Shown here in pieces: positions 11,719-20,466 of a DNA stretch of 64,000 nt (within the stretch, counting starts at the first letter, position 1; each line of letters begins with the position of its first letter). This DNA is from Miltoncostaea marina (GTDB lineage: Bacteria; Actinomycetota; Thermoleophilia; Miltoncostaeales; Miltoncostaeaceae): positions 1,892,501 through 1,956,500 of the forward strand of contig NZ_CP064655.1 in NCBI RefSeq assembly GCF_018141525.1, given 5' to 3'. Position numbers and translations under genes: made by a program. The notes below the pieces were generated by a model that had not been told where the DNA came from, made no database searches, and saw nothing but the letters and a program-made list of their open reading frames with translations.

Positions 11719-12764
11719 CGTGCGGCCCCGGCGGGCGCGGCGGCCAGCGCCTCGCGGGCCTCCGGCGCCCCGGGCCCGGCCGCGTCGGCGATGCCGGCGA
11801 GCAGGGCGCGCGCCGCGTCGCCGCCGGCCGCCAGCGCGGTGGCGGCCGCGCGGGCCACCCGGTGCGGCCCGTCGCGCAGGGCGTCGGCGAGCGCGGCGTC
11901 GGCCGACGCCGCGCCGGTCGCCGCGAGGGCGTCGGCGGCCGCGGCGCGGAGGCGCTCCGGCGAGGCGGACGACAGGCAGCCGGTGAGCGCGGCGACGGCG
12001 CGGGGCGAGCCGATGCGGCCGAGCGCGCCGGCGGCCCGCACGCGCACCTCGGGCGAGCGGTCCTCGACCAGGGCCCGGGTCAGCTCGCCGACCGCGGGCA
12101 CCGCCTCCAGCACGCCGAGCAGCTCGGCGGCGGTCACGCGGGCGGCCGTCGAGGGCGACGCGAGAGCCGCCCGCAGCGGGCCCACCGCGGGCACCCCGAG
12201 ACGGGCCAGCGCCATCGACACGACGCTGGCGGGCACCGGCCGGCGCGCGTCGAGCGTGGCGAGCAGCGGCGCGGCGGCGTGCGGGTCGGCCAGCCTGCCG
12301 GCCGCCCGGGCGGCGGCGGCGCGCACGCCGGGGTCGCGGTCGCCGAGCAGCCGCAGCAGGTCGGGCAGCGCCCGGTCGATCGCCGCGGCGCCGAGCAGCT
12401 CGGCGGCGCGGGCCCGGCCCACGGCGCCGGGCCGGCGGGTGCGGCGCAGCGCGCGCTCGATCGCGCCCTGCGACTCGAGCAGCGCCACCAGGCAGCGGCG
12501 GTCGTCGCCGCGCAGCTTGGGCAGGAGGCCGGTCGCGGCCTCGCGCACGGCGCGGCGGGCCCGCCGGTCGCCGGGCGCGCCGCCGGCGCCGGCGGCGCCG
12601 GCCACCATGCGCAGCACGGCGGGGCGCGCCTGCGCCGCCCGCGCCAGGCGGCGGCGACCCGCGGCGTCGCGGAGCGCCTTGCGGACGGCCGCCGCGGCGA
12701 GCAGCAGGACGGCCGCCGCCGTCAGGGCGACGAGGGCCGCGCCCGGCTCGGTGACCGCGGTCAC
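11715..12764 (-). CDS. HEAT-repeat membrane-anchored protein
   Basis: A 349-aa protein with one N-terminal membrane helix (about residues 9-28). An alanine-rich alpha-solenoid follows, built from repeats of the form DxxVRxxAAxALGxLGDPxAxPxL, for example DRDPGVRAAAARAAGRLADP and DRSPEVRVRAAGALGRIGSP. At least five HEAT/PBS-lyase-like repeats are visible. No catalytic motif was seen, so it is probably a scaffold or adaptor at the membrane. GTG at 12764 lies one base after the response-regulator stop and is preferred to an upstream in-frame Met, which would run through that gene. It is fixed between a receiver protein and a glycosyltransferase, which suggests it links signal and enzyme. Confidence 0.82.
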   Translation of the reverse strand: MTAVTEPGAALVALTAAAVLLLAAAAVRKALRDAAGRRRLARAAQARPAVLRMVAGAAGAGGAPGDRRARRAVREAATGLLPKLRGDDRRCLVALLESQGAIERALRRTRRPGAVGRARAAELLGAAAIDRALPDLLRLLGDRDPGVRAAAARAAGRLADPHAAAPLLATLDARRPVPASVVSMALARLGVPAVGPLRAALASPSTAARVTAAELLGVLEAVPAVGELTRALVEDRSPEVRVRAAGALGRIGSPRAVAALTGCLSSASPERLRAAAADALAATGAASADAALADALRDGPHRVARAAATALAAGGDAARALLAGIADAAGPGAPEAREALAAAPAGAAR

Positions 12765-12765
12765 G

Positions 12766-13146
12766 TCAGCCCAGGACCATCGAGCGGGCGAGCACGGCGC
12801 CGACGCGGCTCGCGAGCTCGCGCGGCGAGAACGGCTTGGGGATGAAGTCATCGGCCCCCATGGCGAAGCCGCGCTGGACGTCGGCCTCCTGCGCCTTCGC
12901 GGTGAGGAAGATGACCGGCATCCGCTCGCCCCGCGGGTCGGCCCGCAGCTCCTGGCAGACCTCGAGGCCGCTCATGCGCGGCATCATCCAGTCGAGCAGC
13001 ACCAGATCGGGCGGCTCGGCGAGCGCCGCCGCCAGGCCCGCCCGGCCGTCGGCCTCGGCGCGCACCACGTGCCCCTCGCGCTCGAGCTTGAAGGCGATCA
13101 GCTCGGCGATGTCGGGGTCGTCTTCGACGACGAGGATGCGGGCCAT
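12766..13146 (-). CDS. Single-domain response regulator (receiver only)
   Basis: CheY-like receiver of 126 aa with no output domain. It has the acidic pair in VVEDDPD (residues 7-11), the phospho-acceptor D52 in LVLLDWMMPRMSG, the conserved Thr in IFLTAKAQ and the Lys in PKPFSP. The ATG at 13146 is preceded by GGAGAGG about 8 nt upstream. As first gene of the four-gene operon it is the likely partner of the MASE1 kinase. With no DNA-binding domain, its output must be by protein contact, with the HEAT protein or the glycosyltransferase as the nearest candidates. Confidence 0.93.
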   Translation of the reverse strand: MARILVVEDDPDIAELIAFKLEREGHVVRAEADGRAGLAAALAEPPDLVLLDWMMPRMSGLEVCQELRADPRGERMPVIFLTAKAQEADVQRGFAMGADDFIPKPFSPRELASRVGAVLARSMVLG

Positions 13147-13269
13147 GTGTCCACCTCTCCGGTCTCGCGTGGTCCGTCGGCGGACCCCTCCCGCCGGCTC
13201 GCCCCCGCTCTCGGATCGGCCGGCGCGTTCCTTTACGCGCGGGGGCCGCGGATCCGCCGCCCCCGGTTC

Positions 13270-14259
13270 TCAGGCGACCACGAGCACCGCGGCGCCGTCC
13301 ACCTCGCCCGAGCGCAGCCGCGCGAGGGCGGCGTTGGCGGCGGTCAGCGGGTGGGTCTCGAACCGCGTCCGCACGGGGATCTCGTGCGCCAGCGCGAGGA
13401 ACGCCGCGGCGTCGGCGCGGGTGACGTTGGCGACGCTCCGCAGGGAGCGCTCCCACCAGAGCAGCTCGTACGGGAACTCCGGCACGCGGTCGAGGTGGAT
13501 GGCGTTGACCGCCACCGTGCCGCCGCGGTCGAGGGCCCGCAGCGCCGCGACCACCACGTCGCCGGCGGGGGCGAACGTCACGGCGGCGTCGAGCGGCCGC
13601 GCCGGGTCGTCGTAGCCGCCGGCCGAGGCCGCCCCGAGCTCGAGCGCGCGCGCCTGCTCACGCGGCGAGCGCGTGCGCACGTGCACCTCGCACCCCATGT
13701 GGACGGCGACCTGGATCGCGCACAGCGCCGAGGCCCCGAAGCCGAACAGCCCCAGGCGGCCGCCCGGCCGGATCCCGCTCACCCGCAGGGAGCGGTGGCC
13801 GATGACCCCGCCGCACAGCAGCGGCGCGGTCGCGACCGGGTCGACGTCGTCCGGCAGCCGGGCCGCCGTGTCGGCGCGCACCACGAGGCGCTCCGCGAAG
13901 CCGCCGTCGCGGTCCCAGCCGGTGAACTCGGCGCGCTCGCAGAGGTTCTCCCGGCCGGCGCGGCAGCGCGCGCAGCGGCCGCAGGAGCGCCACAGCCAGT
14001 ACGCGCCCGCGCGGTCGCCCTCGCGCCAGCCCGGCGCGTCAGGGCCGACCGCCGCCACCCTCCCGACCGCCTGGTGCCCCGGCACGACGGGCAGGCGGCG
14101 CGGCGCCAGGTCGCCCTCGGCGAGCTGCAGATCGGTGCGGCAGACCGCGCAGGCCTCCACCGCCAGGACCAGCTCGCCGGGCCCCGGCGCGGGCTCCGGC
14201 AGCTCGACCGCCTCCAGCGGGCCCTCCCCCGTCGCGGGCCCCGGCCGGGCGAGCAGCAT
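13270..14259 (-). CDS. Zinc-dependent alcohol dehydrogenase (MDR family)
   Basis: NAD(P)-dependent medium-chain dehydrogenase of about 329 aa. The catalytic zinc Cys is in CAVCRTDLQL, with the His in VPGHQAVG. The structural-zinc Cys cluster is CGRCARCRAGRENLC. The nucleotide-binding Rossmann motif is LGLFGFGASA. It resembles the AdhA-type alcohol dehydrogenase subgroup. ATG at 14259 is the likely start; GTG at 14268 in frame is possible. It lies 27 nt after the cupin gene and is probably co-transcribed with it. The substrate is unknown. Confidence 0.88.
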   Translation of the reverse strand: MLLARPGPATGEGPLEAVELPEPAPGPGELVLAVEACAVCRTDLQLAEGDLAPRRLPVVPGHQAVGRVAAVGPDAPGWREGDRAGAYWLWRSCGRCARCRAGRENLCERAEFTGWDRDGGFAERLVVRADTAARLPDDVDPVATAPLLCGGVIGHRSLRVSGIRPGGRLGLFGFGASALCAIQVAVHMGCEVHVRTRSPREQARALELGAASAGGYDDPARPLDAAVTFAPAGDVVVAALRALDRGGTVAVNAIHLDRVPEFPYELLWWERSLRSVANVTRADAAAFLALAHEIPVRTRFETHPLTAANAALARLRSGEVDGAAVLVVA

Positions 14260-14286
14260 GGCCAGCACCGCGGGCCCCTCAGCCGA

Positions 14287-14685
14287 TCAGTCGCTCCACC
14301 AGCCGGGCGCCATCTCGGAGCCGGCGTGGGGGTCGTCCATCTGGGGGGCGCCGACCGCGACGAACGCGATGCCGCCGGGCCCCGCCTCGAAGCAGCGCCA
14401 CGTGCGCGGCGGCACCCGGACGGCGTCCCAGGTCGCGAGCTCGACGACCTCCTCATCCAGCTTCACGCGGCCGGAGCCCTCCACCACCACGTAGACCTCC
14501 TCCTGGGAGGCGTGCCGGTGGCCGAAGGGCTGGCGGACCCCCGGCTCCAGGCGGTGGAGGCTGATCGCCGCCGCGCTGAGCCCCAGGTCGCGGGTCGGGA
14601 AGCGCGCGTCCATCCCCTCCATGCCGTTCATCGCGGCCATGTCCGGGACGTCGCGGCGCAGGTTGACGTGCGTGTAGTCGGCCAT
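14287..14685 (-). CDS. Cupin-domain protein
   Basis: A 132-aa single-cupin protein. The metal-binding motif 1 is GHRHASQEEVYVVVEGSG (His, His, Glu); motif 2 is weaker (PRTWRCFEAGPGG). It may be a small enzyme or a ligand-sensing protein. The ATG at 14685 sits 6 nt after TAGGTT (14697-14692 on the minus strand), so the transcript is predicted to be leaderless. It heads a two-gene unit with the alcohol dehydrogenase, and repeat region A lies just upstream. Confidence 0.85.
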   Translation of the reverse strand: MADYTHVNLRRDVPDMAAMNGMEGMDARFPTRDLGLSAAAISLHRLEPGVRQPFGHRHASQEEVYVVVEGSGRVKLDEEVVELATWDAVRVPPRTWRCFEAGPGGIAFVAVGAPQMDDPHAGSEMAPGWWSD

Positions 14686-14691
14686 GCCCCC

Positions 14692-14697
14692 AACCTA
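14692..14697 (-). promoter_or_regulatory. Predicted -10 box of the cupin-adh unit
   Basis: TAGGTT on the minus strand lies 6 nt before the cupin ATG. This is the same TANNNT-to-start spacing seen at a dozen other genes in the window and predicts a leaderless mRNA. No good -35 was identified. Confidence 0.5.
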
Positions 14698-14804
14698 GCG
14701 GGGTCGCCCGACGCTCTGGCGCCTCGCGGTGCGGCGGCCCCCGTCGCCGGGCCGGCCGGTCGCTGGGCGGGTGGTCGTGGGCCGGGTGGTGCTGGGCCGT
14801 CCTC

Positions 14805-14847
14805 GACCACCCCGTCCGCGGCCAGGTCGTCAGCGGACGGGGTGGTC
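14805..14847. repeat. Perfect 15-bp inverted repeat (hairpin)
   Basis: GACCACCCCGTCCGC at 14805-14819 is the exact reverse complement of 14833-14847, with a 13-nt loop. It lies between the tandem array of region A and the cupin promoter. It could be a terminator for transcripts coming from leuD, or an extra hairpin of the repeat region. There is no T-run. Confidence 0.75.
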
Positions 14848-14884
14848 GTGGGGCGCCCCCCGGCGAGGTCGCCGGCTGACGGGG

Positions 14885-15226
14885 TCGGCCGGGGCGGATC
14901 CATTGTGCGGGGCGGGACCCGGCCCTGCGGGCCGTCCTCGGCGAGCCCGTCCAGACAGCGGGGGTCGGCTGGGGCCGATTCATGGCGCGGGCGGATCCGG
15001 CCCTGCGTTGACGACGTCGTCGAGAGACGGGCTCGGCTGGGGACGATTCATGGCGCGGGCGGGACCCGGCCCCTCCTGTGACGAGGTCGTCGACGGACCG
15101 GGTCGGCTGGGGCCGATCCTGAGCGCGGGCGGGACCCGGCCCTGGCGGGCCGGCTCGCGCTGGGCGGGTGGTCGCGGTGCGGATTCGGCTGGGGCCGATC
15201 CTCTGCGCGGGCGGGATCCGGCCCTC
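14885..15226. repeat. Tandem array A, about five imperfect units of 68-82 bp
   Basis: Units are anchored by TCGGCTGGGGCCGAT-like sequence starting at 14885, 14965, 15033, 15103 and 15185. Each is followed by GCGCGGGCGGGACCCGGCCC-like sequence. Several units contain GACGAGGTCGTC or a variant, a short dyad. Unit lengths differ by amounts that are not multiples of three, so an ORF through the array is not conserved. No gene is seen between 14686 and 15764. The same units occur in opposite orientation at 44.72-45.2 kb. Confidence 0.8.
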
Positions 15227-15697
15227 GCGGGCCGGCTCGCGCTGGGCACGTTGTCGACGGCCGTGCCCCTCACGCGGGGACCCGGCCTCTTTCGGGCCGG
15301 GTCACGCGGCAAATCGCCCCTGGCCGGGGCGATTTGCACACCGGCGCACCGCCTTCGGCGGGGCGGGCGCCGGAAACCCCACCGACGTGAGCGTCCGTGG
15401 TGCGCGTGGGGTGTGCCCGGCGCGCTCGTGGCCGGTTTGTGCACGCTCCCGCCTTCGGCGGTCGTGTCTACGACCACGTCGAAGTTCGATCAGGTCGTCC
15501 GGGACGGATCGCGACCGGTTCGCCGCGCGGCGCGCCCCGGCGGCGCGTCAGCGTCGACGGAGCCGCGCGGTTGGGGGGCACATTGCCGGAATGGCGCGCC
15601 CCGGCCGCCAGGCCGGAGCCGATTCGGCCGGCGCGCCAGCAAGCGTTCCTCGCTTCGACGCAGCCCAGGCCGCCCGGCGGAGCCGGGCGGCCTGGGC
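15227..15697 (-). repeat. Multi-hairpin non-coding element, copy A
   Basis: Nearly identical (about 90% by eye, no indels noticed over about 450 bp) to the reverse complement of 44250-44719. In plus coordinates it has hairpin H1 at 15279-15303 (9-bp stem, 7-nt loop TCTTTCG), H2 at 15309-15337 (12-bp stem, loop TGGCC) and H3 at 15349-15361 (CCGCC, TTC, GGCGG). Another CCGCCTTCGGCGG-type hairpin lies near 15450. H6 at 15663-15697 has a 16-bp stem and GGA loop. Read in the direction of leuD transcription, H6 comes first, starting 68 nt after the leuD stop. Substitutions between copies A and B are almost all nonsynonymous in the ORF they could encode, which argues against a protein. Confidence 0.85.
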
Positions 15698-15764
15698 GGA
15701 GCCCCATGGCTCGCCGCCGCGCGCCAGGGGCGCGACTCAGCCCGACGCAGCCCGGGCGGAGTCC

Positions 15765-16364
15765 CTACGCGAAGGGGGTCGTGACGGGGCCCTCGCGCTC
15801 GTGGTCGCGCTCGTAGGCCGCGATGTCGTCCTCGTGCGCCAGCGTGAGGGCGATGTCGTCCCAGCCGTTGAGGAGCCGCTCGCGCACGACGGGGTCGATC
15901 TCGAACGGGAACTCGCGCCCGTCGGCGGCGACGACCACCAGCCGCTCGAGGTCGACGGTCGCCGTGGCGCCCGGCTCGCCCTCGGCCTGCTCCATGAGCG
16001 CGCGCACCTGGTCCTCCGGCAGCTGCACCGGGAGCAGGCCGATCTTCGTGCAGTTGGTGCGGAAGATGTCGGCGAAGCTCGGGGCGATCACGGCCCGGAA
16101 GCCGAAGTCCTCGAGCGCCCAGGGGGCGTGCTCGCGCGACGAGCCGCAGCCGAAGTTGCGCCCCGCCACCAGGATCGGCGCGCCGGCGTACTCCGGGCGG
16201 TCGAGCGGGAAGCCCTCCTCGCCCCGCCAGTCCCAGAACAGGAACTCGCCGAAGCCGGTGCGCTCGATGCGCTTCAGGAACTGCTTGGGGATGATCTGGT
16301 CGGTGTCGACGTCGGCCCGGTCCAGCGGGCAGACGACGCCCTCGACCTTGCGGAACGGCTCCAT
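15765..16364 (-). CDS. leuD: 3-Isopropylmalate dehydratase small subunit
   Basis: Swivelling-domain subunit of isopropylmalate isomerase; pairs with LeuC, encoded immediately upstream. The 199-aa length is typical. Visible motifs are [16 protein letters not shown] (substrate-region residues) and [17 protein letters not shown], the family signature with the catalytic Ser region. Start ATG at 16364 shares a base with the leuC stop (TGATG). It is the last gene of leuACD and is followed by repeat element A. Confidence 0.96.
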   Translation of the reverse strand: MEPFRKVEGVVCPLDRADVDTDQIIPKQFLKRIERTGFGEFLFWDWRGEEGFPLDRPEYAGAPILVAGRNFGCGSSREHAPWALEDFGFRAVIAPSFADIFRTNCTKIGLLPVQLPEDQVRALMEQAEGEPGATATVDLERLVVVAADGREFPFEIDPVVRERLLNGWDDIALTLAHEDDIAAYERDHEREGPVTTPFA

Positions 16365-17784
16365 CAGGCCACCGCCTCGACGGCCTCGGGGCTGAACGAG
16401 CGCACGTCCACCAGGTGGCCGGTGATCGCCGCGGCGGCGGCCATCGGCGGGCTGACGAGGTGGGTGCGGCCACCCTTGCCCTGGCGCCCCTCAAAGTTGC
16501 GGTTGCTCGTGGAGGCGCAGCGCTCGCCCGGCTGGAGCACGTCGTCGTTCATCGCGAGGCACATGGAGCAGCCGGCGTCGCGCCACTCGAAGCCCGCCTC
16601 GGTGAAGACCCGGTCGAGGCCCTCGGCCTCGGCCTCGGCCTTCACCTGCATCGAGCCCGGCACCACGATCGCCCGCAGTCCCTCGCGCACCTTGTGGCCG
16701 CGCAGCACCTCGGCGGCGGCGCGCAGGTCGGCGAGGCGGCCGTTGGTGCAGGAGCCGATGAAGACGGTGTCGAGGGCGATGTCCTCCATCGCCTCGCCGC
16801 CCCGCAGGCCCATGTAGTCGAGCGCGCGGCGCACGCCCTCACGGTCGGCCGGGTCGTCGTACTCCTCCGGCGTGGGGACGCGTCCGGTGATCGGCGCGAC
16901 CATGCCGGGCGTCGTGCCCCAGGTGACCTGGGGCGCGAGGGACGCGGCGTCGACGTGCACCTCGCGGTCGAAGCGGGCGTCCCAGTCGCTCGGCAGCTCG
17001 CGCCAGCGCTCGACGGCCGCCGCGAAGTCGCGCGGTGCGCCGGGCCGGCCCTCGAGCCAGGCGAAGGTGGTCTCGTCGGGGGCGATCATGCCCGCGCGGC
17101 CGCCGCCCTCGATCGACATGTTGCAGACCGTCATGCGGCCCTCCATCGAGAGCGCGCGGATCGCGGAGCCCGCGTACTCGATGACGTGGCCCTGCGCCCC
17201 GGCCACGCCGATCTGGCCGATGGTGCCGAGGATCAGGTCCTTGGCGCCCACGCCCACGCCGGCGTCGCCCTCGATGTTGATGCGCATCGTGCGCGGCGGC
17301 GCCTGGGTGAGGGTCTGCGTGGCGAGCACGTGCTCGACCTCGCTGGTGCCGATGCCGAACGCCAGCGCGCCGAACGCCCCGTGGGTGGACGTGTGGCTGT
17401 CGCCGCAGACGATCGTCATGCCGGGCTGGGTGACCCCGAGCTCCGGGCCGATGATGTGCACGATCCCCTGCCGGTTGCTGCGGATGGAGAAGAGCGGCAC
17501 GCCGAACTCGGCGCAGTTGCGCTCCAGCGCCTCGATCTGCGCCCGCGAGAGCGGGTCGGCGATGCCGGCCTCGCGCCCGATCGTGGGCACGTTGTGGTCG
17601 ACGGTCGCCAGCGTGCGGTCCGGCCGGCGCACCCTGCGCCCGGCCAGGCGCAGGCCGTCGAAGGCCTGCGGCGAGGTGACCTCGTGCACCAGGTGCAGGT
17701 CGACGAACAGGATCGCCGGACCGGTTGCGTCGGCCGCCCGCACCTGGTGGGCGTCCCAGACCTTCTGGAACAGGGTCCTCCCCA

Positions 17785-17785
<1 letters not shown>
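16364..17785 (-). CDS. leuC: 3-Isopropylmalate dehydratase large subunit
   Basis: [4Fe-4S] aconitase-family subunit of 473 aa that isomerises 2- and 3-isopropylmalate and probably citramalate. Cluster ligands are C346 (GSCTNGR), C406 and C409 (GCSMCLAMN). [33 protein letters not shown] contains the usual active-site segment, and [20 protein letters not shown] the C-terminal signature. ATG at 17785 shares a base with the leuA stop (TGATG). A GTG three bases upstream is possible but unnecessary. Confidence 0.96.
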
Positions 17786-19371
<1,586 letters not shown>

Positions 19372-19378
19372 GGAAGGG

Positions 19379-19473
19379 TCTCCTCACGAGGGCTTCGAGG
19401 GATTCGTGGCCCGGCGCATCCGGGCGTGGGTGTCGGCAAGCTCCCCCTACCGGGGGAGGAGCCCACGAAGCCC
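19379..19473 (-). promoter_or_regulatory. Candidate leuA attenuator/antiterminator region
   Basis: In the leader transcript, GGGCTTCG (19473-19466, inside the leader-peptide gene) is exactly complementary to CGAAGCCC (19397-19390), just before the leuA Shine-Dalgarno GAGGAGA (19385-19379). A separate 7-bp hairpin (CTCCCCC with GGGGGAG, arms at 19441-19447 and 19452-19458) spans the leader stop codon. Ribosome stalling on the Leu codons could switch between these pairings. The mechanism is inferred from base pairing only. Confidence 0.6.
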
Positions 19474-19524
19474 CAGGAGGCCGCGCGACCGGGAGATGGT
19501 GATGTGCGCGGCGTCCACGAGCAT
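19447..19524 (-). CDS. leuL: leuA leader peptide, 25 aa, leucine-rich
   Basis: A 25-residue ORF begins MLVDAAHITISRSRG and ends with LLGLRGLLPR. Six Leu, two Ile and one Val are present, with five of the Leu in the last ten residues. Its position just upstream of leuA and its overlap with pairing segments are those of a classic attenuation leader peptide. The ATG lies 7 nt after a TATCCT -10 box, so it is probably translated leaderless. The symbol leuL is used by analogy with other bacteria. Confidence 0.8.
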   Translation of the reverse strand: MLVDAAHITISRSRGLLGLRGLLPR

Positions 19525-19531
19525 GCGGGGC

Positions 19532-19561
19532 AGGATAGCCCCTCCGGCGCCCGCCCGGCAA
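19532..19561 (-). promoter_or_regulatory. Predicted leuA promoter
   Basis: On the minus strand TTGCCG (19561-19556) and TATCCT (19537-19532) are separated by 18 nt. The leader-peptide ATG follows 7 nt downstream of the -10 box, placing the transcription start at or next to that ATG. Confidence 0.6.
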
Positions 19562-19569
19562 ACGCGGCC

Positions 19570-19575
19570 ATTGAC
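19570..19575 (+). promoter_or_regulatory. Candidate -35 box (TTGACA) for the secreted protein gene
   Basis: A perfect TTGACA hexamer lies 31 nt before the ATG at 19607 in the short divergent region shared with leuA. The -10 counterpart is weak (CAGGCT about 18 nt downstream), so only the -35 is convincing. Confidence 0.4.
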
Positions 19576-19606
19576 ACGACCGCCGGCGAGGGCGCAGGCT
19601 CGCGCC

Positions 19607-20392
19607 ATGCGCAGCGCCCCCTCACGCCCCCGCCGCCTCGCGCCGCTGCTCGCCGGCGCGGCGCTGGCCGCCGGCCTGGCCCTCCCGACGGCCGCCGTGG
19701 GCGCCCTGCGGGCGACCGACGTCACGCTCTCGGGCAACGCGTCCGTCGCGCGGGCCGTCGTCGCCGTCGACGGCGGCACGCTGAGCGGCCTGGAGCGGCA
19801 GGTCGACGCGCTCGACCCCTCCCCCGCCGACGGCCGCGCCGTGGTGCGGATCAACGCGGCCGGCATCCGCACGACCGCCGGCGAGGCCACCCGCGACGGC
19901 GTCCGGGTGCGGGTGCGCGGGCGGCCGGGCAACCTGGTCGTGCTGCTCGACGCGGCCCCCGGCCGCTTCAAGTTCGTGTCGTACCGCGTGCCCGGCTCGC
20001 GCGACCGCCTGGTGATCGACCTGTGGCGCGCCACCACCGCCCGCGCGGCCCAGCGGCTGGACGACGGCTGCCTGCGCCTCGTGTCGTGGCGGGGCGGGGC
20101 GGCGCCCCGGGTGCGCGGCCTGGAGCTCGAGCCGCTCTTCGAGCACACCGTCGTGACGTCCCTGCGCGCCGAGGGCGCCGGCGGGTCCACGATCTCGCTC
20201 CGCCCGCGCACCGCGGTCGGCGGGGTGTTCCTGCCGGACTTCTCGGGCTACCGCACGCCCGGCCGCTGGGGCGGGCCGCTGCCGCACAGCCTGCCGGCCG
20301 AGCAGCGGGCGATGCTCGAGGCGTGGTCGACCTCGGCGAAGGACGGCTCCCTGGACTGCCTCGTGCAGGTGCCGGTGGTGCTCACGCCGTAG
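19607..20392 (+). CDS. Secreted protein with AMIN-like domain
   Basis: A 261-aa protein with an N-terminal signal peptide (basic start, hydrophobic run LAPLLAGAALAAGLALP, cleavage near residue 30). The body is beta-strand rich. FVSYRVPGSRDRLVIDLW looks like the strand pattern of AMIN-type envelope domains, which bind cell-wall material. VFLPDFSGYRTPGRWGGPLP is a conserved-looking turn near the C-terminus. No catalytic motif was recognised. It is divergent from leuA and convergent with serA. The function is unknown; cell-envelope binding is an inference from the fold-like pattern only. Confidence 0.7.
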   Translation: MRSAPSRPRRLAPLLAGAALAAGLALPTAAVGALRATDVTLSGNASVARAVVAVDGGTLSGLERQVDALDPSPADGRAVVRINAAGIRTTAGEATRDGVRVRVRGRPGNLVVLLDAAPGRFKFVSYRVPGSRDRLVIDLWRATTARAAQRLDDGCLRLVSWRGGAAPRVRGLELEPLFEHTVVTSLRAEGAGGSTISLRPRTAVGGVFLPDFSGYRTPGRWGGPLPHSLPAEQRAMLEAWSTSAKDGSLDCLVQVPVVLTP

Positions 20393-20398
20393 GTCGCC

Positions 20399-20462
20399 GG
20401 GCGCCCCGCCGCGGGGGGCGGGGCGCCCGCGGACCGCCGGCCCGGTCGATCGCCGGGCCGGC
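20399..20462. terminator. Double hairpin, bidirectional terminator
   Basis: Two GC hairpins lie between convergent genes. The first has 12-bp arms GGGCGCCCCGCC (20399-20410) and its complement (20417-20428). The second has 10-bp arms at 20436-20445 and 20453-20462. Neither has a T-run, as is usual at this G+C content. Confidence 0.65.
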
Positions 20463-20466
20463 CCCG

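Noticed and set aside
10390-15081. A 1563-codon open frame on the plus strand
   Set aside because: It runs antisense to the glycosyltransferase, HEAT, regulator, dehydrogenase and cupin genes, all with clear motifs. At this G+C content stops are rare, so long antisense frames are expected. Its composition (His/Arg/Gly runs) is not protein-like.
14885-15226. CRISPR array
   Set aside because: The units are imperfect over their whole length, period varies from 68 to 82 bp, there are no short identical repeats with unique spacers, and no cas genes are present.
15468-15707. Small conserved ORFs on both strands within element A
   Set aside because: Similar frames appear in all reading directions of copy B because the nucleotide sequence is duplicated. 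No frame shows a synonymous bias.
19372-19530. T-box leader upstream of leuA
   Set aside because: No T-box consensus or specifier loop was found, and a Leu-rich leader ORF explains the region better.
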